DNA of 15,985 nucleotides from UBA7312 sp002715345 (GTDB taxonomy: Bacteria > Bacteroidota > Bacteroidia > Flavobacteriales > UBA7312), in NCBI GenBank assembly GCA_964009845.1, contig CAXGIQ010000019.1:1-15985 (forward strand). The letters run 5' to 3'. Under the pieces are notes generated by a model. The model was not told the DNA's origin, ran no database searches, and saw nothing but the letters and a program-made list of their open reading frames with translations. The translations under genes and the position numbers were made by a program. Position 1 is the first letter of the stretch, and every line of letters starts with the position of its first letter. Positions 1 to 6,969 of the stretch are shown piece by piece.

Positions 1-691
1 CGGTTTGTGATTCATAAATCTGACTAACCCCTGCAAAAATAGCTGTGGCCCAATTTATTGCTTCTTGATTAGAGTTAAAGGTTTGCCTAGTGTAATTATC
101 TATTTCAACTGCAAACTCAATGCAAACATTGTTTACCATTTCTGAAGTGTAAGTAAAATTATCTGTTGGATTACTTTCATCTTGGACATGACACTGAAAA
201 TTGCTTTGATTAATGCTGTTGTTAGATTCAAATAAAACATACCCTCCATTGTGGCTTGTCAATTCATATTGTTTGCTATCGTATCTAAAAGCACCGACAA
301 TTTCACCATTAACAAAATTTAACACTCCTATAATTTCTTCACTAGAGCTTAATTCATAGGAAATAACGTCTGGCACAATTGCTAGCTCTTCTGTAAAATT
401 TTCATTTATTGATTTAACTCTAATTATATTAGAATCAATAATCTTTAACTCATTTAAATCTAAAATAATATTAGTGTTAAAAAAAGGAAGGTCAATTTGA
501 AAAGTCTTAAGCCTATTATTAACTATTGAGTCGTGCATATTATCAATTAATAATAAATTTAATGTGTTCTCAGTATTGATTGTTGCAACAGTCTGAGAAG
601 AGGGATTTATTTCAAAAAGCTTAACCTGTGAAAACAAATCATTTGCAAAGAGGAAAAAGGTGAAGATTAGAAGAATTATTTTTTTTTGCAT
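1..691 (-). CDS. Secreted M12/reprolysin-like zinc metallopeptidase, N-terminal part (runs off left edge)
   Basis: An uninterrupted reading frame of 230 codons runs from the ATG at 691-689 to the window edge, so the 3' part is missing. Residues 1-21 form a signal peptide (MQKK, a hydrophobic run, then FSQ). Residues 22 to about 180 are a beta-rich stretch resembling the propeptide of reprolysin-type peptidases, including a G-x-L-N-F-V-N-G-E-I-V-G-like strand pair near 122-133. From about residue 188 the sequence changes to VCIEFAVEIDNYT followed by a helix ending in IFAGVSQIY, which resembles the first strand and helix of the M12 catalytic domain. The zinc motif HExxHxxGxxH would lie outside the window, so catalytic competence cannot be judged. 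Cys167, just before the catalytic domain, could act as a cysteine switch. The family is inferred from pattern; the presence of a secreted protein gene is much surer. Confidence 0.66.
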   Translation of the reverse strand, partial: MQKKIILLIFTFFLFANDLFSQVKLFEINPSSQTVATINTENTLNLLLIDNMHDSIVNNRLKTFQIDLPFFNTNIILDLNELKIIDSNIIRVKSINENFTEELAIVPDVISYELSSSEEIIGVLNFVNGEIVGAFRYDSKQYELTSHNGGYVLFESNNSINQSNFQCHVQDESNPTDNFTYTSEMVNNVCIEFAVEIDNYTRQTFNSNQEAINWATAIFAGVSQIYESQT

Positions 692-714
692 AACTTTTTT
701 TAAAATTTCCTATA

Positions 715-745
715 CAAGAATACGTAACATTTAATAAATTAACAA
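715..745 (-). promoter_or_regulatory. Probable promoter of the M12-like peptidase gene
   Basis: On the minus strand TTG (745-743) is followed after 20 nt by TATTCTTG (722-715), one mismatch from the Bacteroidota -7 consensus TAnnTTTG. The element ends 23 nt before the ATG at 691, giving a short ordinary leader. The mismatch makes this weaker than the other promoters in the window. Confidence 0.4.
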
Positions 746-825
746 TATTTTTTTATTTTATTCAAAAATAATAAAGACTTTTATTCCAAGAAACGTATTA
801 GATTGATTCCTTTTTTCAAAGAGTT

Positions 826-856
826 TTTGGGCAAACTATATAAATGTGTAAATTTG
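826..856 (+). promoter_or_regulatory. Promoter of the exbB operon (TTTG-19-TAnnTTTG)
   Basis: TTTG at 826-829, a 19-nt spacer and TAAATTTG at 849-856 match the Bacteroidota vegetative sigma consensus (-33 TTTG, -7 TAnnTTTG) exactly. The predicted transcript starts near 861 and has a leader of roughly 35-40 nt before the exbB ATG at 899. This is the best full promoter in the window. The rest of the 692-898 gap is A/T-rich, with no other feature seen. Confidence 0.75.
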
Positions 857-898
857 CGACTATCATATTTTGAATTCAAAAACTAAACACAGACAGAA

Positions 899-1720
899 AT
901 GAAAAAGTTATTTGCATTAGTAGCACTAGTAAGTATGTTTATTTTTAGTGCAAACAATGTAGTATTTGCAGACAACCAATTAGAGGGTGACAGCGCTGCA
1001 ACAGAGCAAGTTGATACTGCTACAGCAGTAGAAGAAGAAGTAGAAGAAGCGGCTTCAGTGGAGGAGGCTCCTGCTGAAGTAGTAGAAGAAAGCCGTTCTT
1101 TCCACCAAGTAATCAAGCAAAAATTCATTGAAGGCGGTCCTTCTTTCATGGGTATTGTATTGATCTGTTTAATACTAGGATTAGCGCTTTGTATCGAGCG
1201 TATTATCTACCTAAACAAAGCAACAACCAACACTGAAAAATTATTATCAGATGTAGAAAACGCTTTAAAATCAGGTGGTGTAGAAGCTGCAAAAGATGTT
1301 TGTCGTAATACAGCAGGTCCTATCGCAAGTATTTTCTACCAAGGTTTAGATCGTTCTAACGAAGGTGTTGATGTAGTAGAAAAATCAGTTATTGCTTACG
1401 GTTCTGTTCAAATGGGATTACTAGAAAGAGGTCTTTCTTGGATTTCATTATTCATTGCCTTAGCTCCAATGCTTGGTTTCATGGGTACAGTAATCGGTAT
1501 GATTGGTGCTTTTGACGCTATTGAAGCAGCGGGTGATATCTCTCCATCATTAGTAGCAGGAGGTATTAAAGTGGCACTTTTAACTACGGTATTTGGTCTG
1601 ATTGTAGCAATTATCCTACAAACATTCTACAACTACTTAGTAGCTAAAATTGATAGCATTGTAAATAACATGGAAGATGCTTCAATCTCACTGATTGACA
1701 TCCTAGTTAAAAATAAATAA
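899..1720 (+). CDS. exbB: MotA/TolQ/ExbB family proton channel protein
   Basis: Inner-membrane channel subunit that, with ExbD, converts the proton motive force into work, usually to energise TonB-dependent outer-membrane import. The 273 residues start with a signal-like hydrophobic segment (1-24). A strongly acidic, Ala/Glu/Val-rich stretch (about 25-65) follows, then TM helices at about 84-104, 182-206 and 221-243. The helix containing LGFMGTVIGMIGAF (192-205, Thr197) and the helix with ALLTTVFGLIVAI (226-238, Thr229/Thr230) are the ExbB family signature, and the conserved polar residues lining the channel are present. First gene of a four-gene operon: 4 bp separate it from the next gene. 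No tonB is visible nearby. GldL, the other ExbB-like motor of this phylum, is excluded because the downstream partners are ExbD-type, not GldM. The N-terminal extension is longer than in E. coli ExbB. Confidence 0.93.
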   Translation: MKKLFALVALVSMFIFSANNVVFADNQLEGDSAATEQVDTATAVEEEVEEAASVEEAPAEVVEESRSFHQVIKQKFIEGGPSFMGIVLICLILGLALCIERIIYLNKATTNTEKLLSDVENALKSGGVEAAKDVCRNTAGPIASIFYQGLDRSNEGVDVVEKSVIAYGSVQMGLLERGLSWISLFIALAPMLGFMGTVIGMIGAFDAIEAAGDISPSLVAGGIKVALLTTVFGLIVAIILQTFYNYLVAKIDSIVNNMEDASISLIDILVKNK

Positions 1721-1724
1721 TCAA

Positions 1725-2063
1725 ATGTCAGATTTCTTAATTAACGCTGGATTATGGCTTACCTACATTATGGTAGCTGGTGGCGCTTTGGCTGCCATCG
1801 CATTTCCTGTGATGTTCTTGGCTAAGAATCCTGAAAAAGCTAAAGGAGCGCTTAAGGGCATAGGAGGGTTAATAGGAGTAGTTGTTATCTCATACATCCT
1901 TGCATCTGGCGATATCATGGAATTTCCTGGTTCTGAAAAATTCGGCATGACCGAATCTTCTACTAAAAGAGTAGGTATGGGCTTAATTGCTTTTTACTTT
2001 TTAGCTTTAGGAGCAGTGGCTGCTGTATTGTATGCAGAATTAGGTAAAGTGTTTAAAAAATAA
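1725..2063 (+). CDS. Small three-helix membrane protein embedded in the ExbB/ExbD operon
   Basis: 112-residue protein with no function I can name. Hydrophobic segments lie at about 5-33, 42-62 and 83-106. The loops are short: a Lys-rich loop (NPEKAK) between the first two and a polar loop EFPGSEKFGMTESSTKR before the last. The ATG at 1725 follows the exbB stop by 4 bp and the stop is 2 bp before exbD, so it is almost certainly co-translated with the motor subunits. From memory, a similar small gene sits between exbB and exbD in other Flavobacteriia, which suggests an accessory subunit of the Ton-type motor complex. That role is an inference from position only. Codon use and composition look like the neighbours, so there is no sign of recent acquisition. 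Confidence 0.85.
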   Translation: MSDFLINAGLWLTYIMVAGGALAAIAFPVMFLAKNPEKAKGALKGIGGLIGVVVISYILASGDIMEFPGSEKFGMTESSTKRVGMGLIAFYFLALGAVAAVLYAELGKVFKK

Positions 2064-2065
2064 TT

Positions 2066-2614
2066 ATGGCAAGACGAGCAAAAGGTGCTTCTGAGATCAA
2101 TGCCGGCTCTATGGCCGATATCGCATTCCTTCTCTTGATTTTCTTTCTAGTAACCACAACTATGGATGTGGATACAGGTTTGGCACGTAAACTGCCTCCA
2201 ATGCCTGAGGAAGATATACAGCAAGATGATTCTCAAATTCATGCCAAAAACATTTATGTAGTACTAGTAAACTCCAACGATCAGCTACTGGTGGAAGGAG
2301 AACTGATGGATATTTCTCAGTTAAGAGCAGGTGCTCGTGCTTTTATAAACAACAATGGTCGCGACCCTGAATCATCTGAGAATCCACAAAAAGCCATCAT
2401 CTCGCTACAAAACGACCGAGGTACTTCTTACGATATGTACATCCAAGTCCAAAACGAATTAGCGGCGGCATATCATGAATTAAGAGAAGCTCGTTCGCTT
2501 AATAAATTTGGTATGAAGTTTAACGACTTAGCCAAAGACAAGCAAAAAGAGATCAGAAAGGAATATCCTCAAAAAATCTCGGAAGCAGAACCTAAAAATA
2601 TAGGAGGTGAATAA
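2066..2614 (+). CDS. exbD: ExbD/TolR family biopolymer transport protein (first copy)
   Basis: Stator partner of ExbB, anchored in the inner membrane with a periplasmic domain. The 182-residue protein has a short basic cytoplasmic N-terminus (MARRAKG), one TM helix (about 18-33) beginning with the essential protonatable aspartate Asp18 in the motif SMADIAFLLLIFF, and a periplasmic region. The periplasmic part carries the usual beta strands (NIYVVLVNSNDQLLVEGELM) and an amphipathic helix (YDMYIQVQNELAAAYHELR). A charged Lys/Glu-rich tail follows (about 155-182), longer than in E. coli ExbD (about 140 residues). It begins 2 bp after the preceding gene and its stop overlaps the ribosome-binding region of the second exbD. 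Confidence 0.93.
   Translation: MARRAKGASEINAGSMADIAFLLLIFFLVTTTMDVDTGLARKLPPMPEEDIQQDDSQIHAKNIYVVLVNSNDQLLVEGELMDISQLRAGARAFINNNGRDPESSENPQKAIISLQNDRGTSYDMYIQVQNELAAAYHELREARSLNKFGMKFNDLAKDKQKEIRKEYPQKISEAEPKNIGGE
2602..2607 (+). promoter_or_regulatory. Strong Shine-Dalgarno sequence (AGGAGG) fixing the start of the second exbD
   Basis: AGGAGG at 2602-2607 lies 8 nt before the ATG at 2616. An in-frame GTG at 2607 overlaps this motif and would start inside it, so ATG 2616 is the start. Strong Shine-Dalgarno motifs are uncommon in Bacteroidota, which makes this site stand out among the genes here. Confidence 0.7.
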
Positions 2615-2615
2615 T

Positions 2616-3089
2616 ATGTCGAAGTTTAGAAAAGACAATAGCAAAAGTACTCCAGGCATCTCTACGGCTTCCTTACCGGATATCGTATTCATGCTACTAT
2701 TCTTCTTTATGGTAACTACAGTAATGCGAGAAACCACTATTATGGTCAAGCAAAGCATGCCGGATGCAACCGAAATTAAGAAGTTGGAGAAAAAATCTTT
2801 AGTCAGCTATATTTACATTGGTGCGCCAGTAGAGCGCATGCAAGGAACTTACGGAACAAAAGCGCGTATTCAATTAAACGATGCTTTTGCTACTGTAGAT
2901 GACATTGCGCAATTCATTACGACAGAGCGTGCTGCTCGCGATGAAAAAGAGGTGCCTTTCATGACCACTTCTATCAAAGCTGACAAAGATACTCGTATGG
3001 GTATTGTAACCGATGTAAAGCAAGAATTGAGAAAAGCCAACGCTTTAAAACTAAACTACTCTACTCGCAAGCGCATGGTGCGAGAGTAA
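2616..3089 (+). CDS. exbD: ExbD/TolR family biopolymer transport protein (second copy)
   Basis: Second ExbD-like stator subunit, 157 residues from the ATG at 2616 (a GTG three codons upstream lies in the ribosome-binding site). It has a polar N-terminus, then STASLPDIVFMLLFFFMVTT, in which Asp22 is the conserved protonatable residue at the start of the single TM helix (about 22-38). The periplasmic domain carries a strand YIYIGAP and ends in a basic KRMVRE tail. It is clearly divergent from the first copy, with a different periplasmic sequence, so the operon may build a heteromeric ExbD pair rather than a homodimer. Last gene of the operon; a hairpin terminator follows 20 bp downstream. Two exbD genes behind one exbB is a frequent Bacteroidota arrangement. 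Confidence 0.92.
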   Translation: MSKFRKDNSKSTPGISTASLPDIVFMLLFFFMVTTVMRETTIMVKQSMPDATEIKKLEKKSLVSYIYIGAPVERMQGTYGTKARIQLNDAFATVDDIAQFITTERAARDEKEVPFMTTSIKADKDTRMGIVTDVKQELRKANALKLNYSTRKRMVRE

Positions 3090-3109
3090 AAATTTATTTC
3101 TGTAATAAT

Positions 3110-3137
3110 AAAAAACCTACCTGAAGGGAGGTTTTTT
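3110..3137. terminator. Bidirectional rho-independent terminator between the exbD operon and the CPBP protease gene
   Basis: AAAAAACCT (3110-3118) pairs perfectly with AGGTTTTTT (3129-3137). C3120/C3121 can extend the stem with G3127/G3126, leaving a TGAA loop. The flanking A and T tracts make it work in both directions, which suits the convergent genes ending at 3089 and 3143. Confidence 0.8.
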
Positions 3138-3142
3138 CATGC

Positions 3143-4015
3143 CTACTTTTTGGTAGAGATCTCTTTAAGTAAGTAAAGTAAGAGCAAACCTCCTAATCCG
3201 CTAATCAAAACAATACTTCCTCCTTCTGCACCTATGTTTTCTATACTTGGATTGATTTTATCCATCCCAATAAAATAAGTGAGCAGCACTGCAAAAGCAT
3301 TATTGGTAAAGTGCGCTACTATAGGAAGCCATAACGAACCGCTCCACACCAACATATAACCTAAGACAGCTCCTAATATAAGGCGTGGAAAAAAACCTAA
3401 AAACTGCATGTGAAGTGCACTAAAAATAAATGCTGTTAACCATACACTTAAGTGTTTTTTTCCATTCCATTTTAAAAATAATTTTTGAATCACTCCTCTA
3501 AAAAGAAGTTCTTCTCCTACTGCTGGAATAATGGCAATAATTAAAAGATTGACCAATAAATCTAATGGATTATCCATGATTAAAAAGGCCTCTGTCATGC
3601 GCATAGCTTCAACTTCAGCTTGTCGTATCCAGCTTTCTAAAGAACCTAAAAAAGAAGGTAAGTGAAGGCCTTCGTTCCAAACAGCTATACCGTTAATAAA
3701 CGGCATAGACAACACCATGAAAGCTACTGCTAATAAGATTTGTTGTCTATTCACATGGTTCCATTCTAACTGATGCTTTGTGAAATAAGCAAAAAACAAT
3801 GGTGGTGCTACAAACAGTCCAATCGCCGAACATCCTTGCATCCACTTCAAAACAGCCATTGTATTACCGGTTGTTAGATCAAACATATTAGGCATCCCTC
3901 CTACCACAACACCTAACATACCTATTAGATAAAACACCACAAAAGATGCTATTAAGAGTAGTAAGAGATACACCACTTGCATTTGAGTAGATGCTGACTG
4001 CCAGATTCCTTTCAT
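3143..4015 (-). CDS. CPBP family intramembrane glutamic endopeptidase (CAAX-protease/Abi type)
   Basis: 290-residue polytopic membrane protein with about eight hydrophobic segments. The C-terminal half carries the three hallmarks of the family: motif 1 EExxxR (Glu168, Glu169, Arg173 in GEELLFRGV), motif 2 FxxxH (Phe198 to His202) and motif 3 HxxxN (His235 to Asn239 in AHFTNNAF). These residues form the intramembrane active site. Substrates vary and include prenylated CAAX proteins in eukaryotes, peptide pheromones and bacteriocin self-immunity; none can be inferred here. It is a single-gene unit, convergent with the exbD operon and divergent from dusB, with only 34 bp between the two start codons. 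No perfect TAnnTTTG element is visible upstream of it. Confidence 0.92.
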   Translation of the reverse strand: MKGIWQSASTQMQVVYLLLLLIASFVVFYLIGMLGVVVGGMPNMFDLTTGNTMAVLKWMQGCSAIGLFVAPPLFFAYFTKHQLEWNHVNRQQILLAVAFMVLSMPFINGIAVWNEGLHLPSFLGSLESWIRQAEVEAMRMTEAFLIMDNPLDLLVNLLIIAIIPAVGEELLFRGVIQKLFLKWNGKKHLSVWLTAFIFSALHMQFLGFFPRLILGAVLGYMLVWSGSLWLPIVAHFTNNAFAVLLTYFIGMDKINPSIENIGAEGGSIVLISGLGGLLLLYLLKEISTKK

Positions 4016-4030
4016 TCTTTATTTATTGGT

Positions 4031-4038
4031 TAGTTTTG
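4031..4038 (+). promoter_or_regulatory. -7 promoter element of the dusB-rluF operon, 11 nt from the ATG
   Basis: TAGTTTTG at 4031-4038 is an exact TAnnTTTG. No clear TTG -33 box is present at 17-23 nt upstream; TTTC at 4010-4013 is the nearest. The element ends 11 nt before the dusB ATG, so the mRNA leader would be only a few nucleotides long. Confidence 0.55.
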
Positions 4039-4049
4039 CAAACGCTATT

Positions 4050-5045
4050 ATGAGTGTAAAGATAGGAAATATAGACCTGGGCTATTTTCCCCTTTTATTA
4101 GCTCCTATGGAAGATGTAAGCGATCCTCCATTTCGTGCTTTGTGTAAAAAGCATGGAGCGGATGTGATGTTTACTGAGTTCATCTCCTCTGAAGGACTGA
4201 TTAGGGATGCTGCTAAAAGCGTGCAAAAGCTCGACATCTTTGAGTACGAACGACCTATTGCTATTCAAATTTTTGGGCATGATATAAACTCCATGCGCGA
4301 GTCAACTGAAATTTGCGAAAAAGCAAACCCTGACTTTATAGACATCAACTACGGATGTCCTGTGAAAAAGGTGACTTGTAAAGGAGCAGGCTCTGGTATT
4401 TTGAGAGATATCCCTAAAATGGTAAGTATGACCAAAGAGATAGTGGATGCGACAGATCTTCCTGTTACGGTGAAAACTCGCTTGGGGTGGGATGAAAACT
4501 CAAAGTACATTGTTGAAGTAGCCGAACGATTACAAGATGTGGGGATACAAGCCATCAGCATACATGGGCGCACACGTAAGCAGATGTACAAAGGAGAAGC
4601 CGACTGGAGTTTGATTGCTGCTGTAAAAGAAAACCCTCGCATACATATTCCTGTTTTTGGAAACGGAGATGTAGATAGCCCTGAAAAAGCAAAAGAGAAA
4701 AAAGACACCTATGGTGTAGATGGCATAATGATTGGTAGAGGAGCTATTGGCTATCCTTGGATTTTCAATGAAATAAAGTATTACCTCAAAACAGGCGAGC
4801 ACTTATCAAAACCAACAATGAAAGAGCGTTTGGATTTGTGTAGAGAACATTTAGAATTTTCATTAAAGTGGAAAGGAGACATACTAGGTTTAGTTGAAAC
4901 ACGTAGGCACTACACCAACTACTTTAAAAACATTCCTAACTTTAAGGAATACAGAATGCGCTTAGTAACAGCAAATGATCCGCAAGAGATTTTTGCTACC
5001 CTGAGAGAAATAGAACAGCAATTCGGAAATTATCAGTTTGTCTAA
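4050..5045 (+). CDS. dusB: tRNA-dihydrouridine synthase, DusB/NifR3 type
   Basis: FMN-dependent enzyme that reduces a uridine of the tRNA D-loop to dihydrouridine. The 331 residues form a TIM barrel opening with LLLAPMEDVSDPPFR (16-29). The active-site loop is NYGCPVKKVTCKGAGSGIL with catalytic Cys103. Also present are VKTRLGW, a phosphate/FMN-binding segment IHGRTRKQMYKGEADW and the late FMN site VFGNGDV ... GIMIGRGAIGYPW. A helical tRNA-recognition domain follows to the C-terminus. A TTG at 4026 is in frame but sits before the -7 element, so ATG 4050 is chosen; the resulting N-terminus has normal family length. The stop overlaps the next ATG (TAATG), so the two genes are translationally coupled. 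DusB is preferred over DusA/DusC by motif pattern and because it is the usual Dus of this phylum. Confidence 0.93.
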   Translation: MSVKIGNIDLGYFPLLLAPMEDVSDPPFRALCKKHGADVMFTEFISSEGLIRDAAKSVQKLDIFEYERPIAIQIFGHDINSMRESTEICEKANPDFIDINYGCPVKKVTCKGAGSGILRDIPKMVSMTKEIVDATDLPVTVKTRLGWDENSKYIVEVAERLQDVGIQAISIHGRTRKQMYKGEADWSLIAAVKENPRIHIPVFGNGDVDSPEKAKEKKDTYGVDGIMIGRGAIGYPWIFNEIKYYLKTGEHLSKPTMKERLDLCREHLEFSLKWKGDILGLVETRRHYTNYFKNIPNFKEYRMRLVTANDPQEIFATLREIEQQFGNYQFV

Positions 5046-5776
5046 TGAAAGAAACACGCATCAATAAATTTTTGAGTGAGGCAGGTTATTGCTCTAGAAG
5101 AGCTGCCGACAAACTAATTGAAGAAGAGCGTGTAACAATCAATGGAACTGTTCCTGAAATGGGCGCCAAAATTGTTGAAGGAGATGAGATTCGTGTGGAT
5201 GGAGAACTCATTAGTAAAGCCAAAGAAAAGCCAGTATATTTGGCTTTTCACAAGCCTGTTGGAATTGTCTGCACCACCGATACTCGAGTAGAAAAAGACA
5301 ACATCATCGATTATATTGGATATCCCAAACGCATCTTTCCTATTGGTCGTTTGGATAAACCAAGTGAGGGGCTTATTTTCTTAACGAATGATGGCGATAT
5401 CGTAAACAAGATTTTACGCGCTCGCAACAATCATGAAAAAGAATACATTGTAACAGTCAATCGTCCAATTACACGAAAATTTATTCAGCAAATGAGTAAT
5501 GGGGTGCCTATTTTGGATACCGTTACCCGAAAATGTAAGGTAAAGCAAATCTCCAAATTCACTTTTCGTATTATTCTTACGCAAGGGCTTAATCGACAAA
5601 TTAGACGCATGTGCGAGTTTTTAGATTACCGTGTAAAGAAACTGAAACGCGTGCGTATTATGAATGTGGAATTAGACCTTCCTGTTGGTAAGTGGCGTGA
5701 TTTAACAAAGCAAGAACTCAAAGAAATCAACCGACTTTGTTCCGACTCTTCCAAAACTTATGAGGACTCTAAATAA
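5045..5776 (+). CDS. rluF: 23S rRNA pseudouridine synthase, RluF-like
   Basis: Converts uridine to pseudouridine; E. coli RluF acts on 23S rRNA U2604 and also tRNA-Tyr. The 243-residue protein starts with an S4 RNA-binding domain (about 4-52: RINKFLSEAGYCSRRAADKLI ...). The RsuA-family catalytic domain follows, with Asp104 in GRLDKPSEGLIFLTNDG. RluF rather than RluB/RluE is indicated by recalled E. coli RluF motifs present here: HKPVGIVCTT, ILRARNNHEKEYIVTV, GVPILDTVTRKCKVK, QGLNRQIRRMCE and VGKWRDLT. The start overlaps the dusB stop by 1 nt. Its last 8 bp overlap the end of the convergent permease gene, so no terminator fits between them. Confidence 0.92.
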   Translation: MKETRINKFLSEAGYCSRRAADKLIEEERVTINGTVPEMGAKIVEGDEIRVDGELISKAKEKPVYLAFHKPVGIVCTTDTRVEKDNIIDYIGYPKRIFPIGRLDKPSEGLIFLTNDGDIVNKILRARNNHEKEYIVTVNRPITRKFIQQMSNGVPILDTVTRKCKVKQISKFTFRIILTQGLNRQIRRMCEFLDYRVKKLKRVRIMNVELDLPVGKWRDLTKQELKEINRLCSDSSKTYEDSK

Positions 5777-6968
5777 TTCTCTTCCCCAACTGCTTAGCAG
5801 GAATCCAAGAAGCCAAAGCACCTATTAGTAAAACAGTCGTTAGTACAAGTGCTACATCCTGCATCTGAATAAGCACAGGATATTGACTGACTACAAATGA
5901 GCCCTCGCCCATTTGCAAGAAACCCCATCTCAACTGCGCCGAACAAACACCTAAGCCTAATAGCAATCCAACTACGGCACCCACACTTGTAGTTAGCAAA
6001 CCTTCTAGCCAAAACAGTTGTTGCAAGTCTCCTTTGGTTGCTCCTAAATGAGAAAGCGTTTGTATGTCTTTCTTCTTATCAATCATTAACATACTTAAGG
6101 AACCAATGATATTGAAAGTGGCAATGATAAGGATCAGGGTAAGGATGAGGAAAACTGCCAACTTTTCCGAGTTTAAAATCTTATGTAAAAAAGCATGTTG
6201 TTGGTAGCGGTGCTGAACTTGATACCCATCACCTAAAATCGCCTGTAACTCTTCTTGAAGCACCTCCATTTCTTCATCTGCACAATGAACTTCTAAAGCA
6301 CTTACCTCATCTGTTCGTTCTAAAAGTTCGCGTACATACGCCAAAGAAGTGATAACATAAGTTGCATCAAAATCGGCTTGTATGCCGAACATACCAACAG
6401 GAATTAACCCACTTTGAGAAAAAGCATTTTCGGGCTTCAATAAATGCTTACTGCTTCGTTTTGGAACAAATACCTGCAAAGGATTCATCATATCCCCTAC
6501 GCCCATAGAAAGATAGTAAGCAACGCCTTGCCCCACTATTGCTGTATGATTGGATTCGTAACCCTCAAAAAAATCACCAGCAACCAACATACTATCAACA
6601 TTGTTGAGCTTTTTGTAATTCTCATCAACCCCTTTTAAGGTCGCGATGTATTCTTTGTCTTCATATTTTAAAAGCACCTTTTCCTCTAGCACTTCTGAGT
6701 ACAAAAGGTTTCGCTCATTCAAGATTGATGATACCTCATTCGCTTGGAAAACTTTACCTTCTACAGCAGTAATCTTAATAGCTGGATCGAAAGAATTATA
6801 CAGAGAAAGAACTAAATTTTCAAACCCATTAAACACAGACAGCACGATGATTAGCGCTGCAGTTCCAACCGCAACACCCAACATCGAAATGTAGGATATA
6901 AGGTGCACCACATTGCGCGACCTTTTCGAAAAAAGGTAGCGTTTAGCTATGTAAAAAGGAACATTCAA
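5769..6968 (-). CDS. LolC/LolE-type ABC transporter permease (FtsX/MacB fold)
   Basis: 399-residue inner-membrane permease of the lipoprotein-releasing family, which with the ATPase LolD extracts outer-membrane lipoproteins from the inner membrane. It has TM1 at about 27-49, a large periplasmic MacB-like domain (about 50-265), then three TM helices (about 270-295, 320-343, 371-389) forming the FtsX domain. The coupling-helix region reads DKKKDIQTLSHLGATKGDL. The start is TTG at 6968-6966: the frame is closed by a TAA at 6980-6978, no ATG lies between, and the next Met (29) is inside TM1. The sequence after TTG (NVPFYIAKRYLFSK) matches the family N-terminus as I recall it. One base separates it from the rbfA stop. 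No lolD is in the window. Whether it is LolC, LolE or a single fused-function homologue cannot be told. Confidence 0.9.
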   Translation of the reverse strand: MNVPFYIAKRYLFSKRSRNVVHLISYISMLGVAVGTAALIIVLSVFNGFENLVLSLYNSFDPAIKITAVEGKVFQANEVSSILNERNLLYSEVLEEKVLLKYEDKEYIATLKGVDENYKKLNNVDSMLVAGDFFEGYESNHTAIVGQGVAYYLSMGVGDMMNPLQVFVPKRSSKHLLKPENAFSQSGLIPVGMFGIQADFDATYVITSLAYVRELLERTDEVSALEVHCADEEMEVLQEELQAILGDGYQVQHRYQQHAFLHKILNSEKLAVFLILTLILIIATFNIIGSLSMLMIDKKKDIQTLSHLGATKGDLQQLFWLEGLLTTSVGAVVGLLLGLGVCSAQLRWGFLQMGEGSFVVSQYPVLIQMQDVALVLTTVLLIGALASWIPAKQLGKRII

Positions 6969-6969
6969 A

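Noticed and set aside
883..1149. 88-residue frame on the minus strand opposite exbB
   Set aside because: It is the mirror of the Glu/Ala/Val-rich part of exbB and gives a low-complexity Ser/Thr/Ala protein with no start context.
899..3089. Reading the motor operon as the GldL/GldM gliding-T9SS motor
   Set aside because: GldM is a large periplasmic protein. The partners here are two short ExbD proteins with the single Asp-containing helix, and no gldK or gldN is present.
4026..4049. TTG start of dusB at 4026
   Set aside because: It precedes the exact TAGTTTTG promoter element and adds eight residues not expected in Dus enzymes.
4349..4802. Two overlapping minus-strand frames inside dusB
   Set aside because: They lie opposite a well-conserved enzyme gene, have no promoter or ribosome-binding site, and resemble no family.
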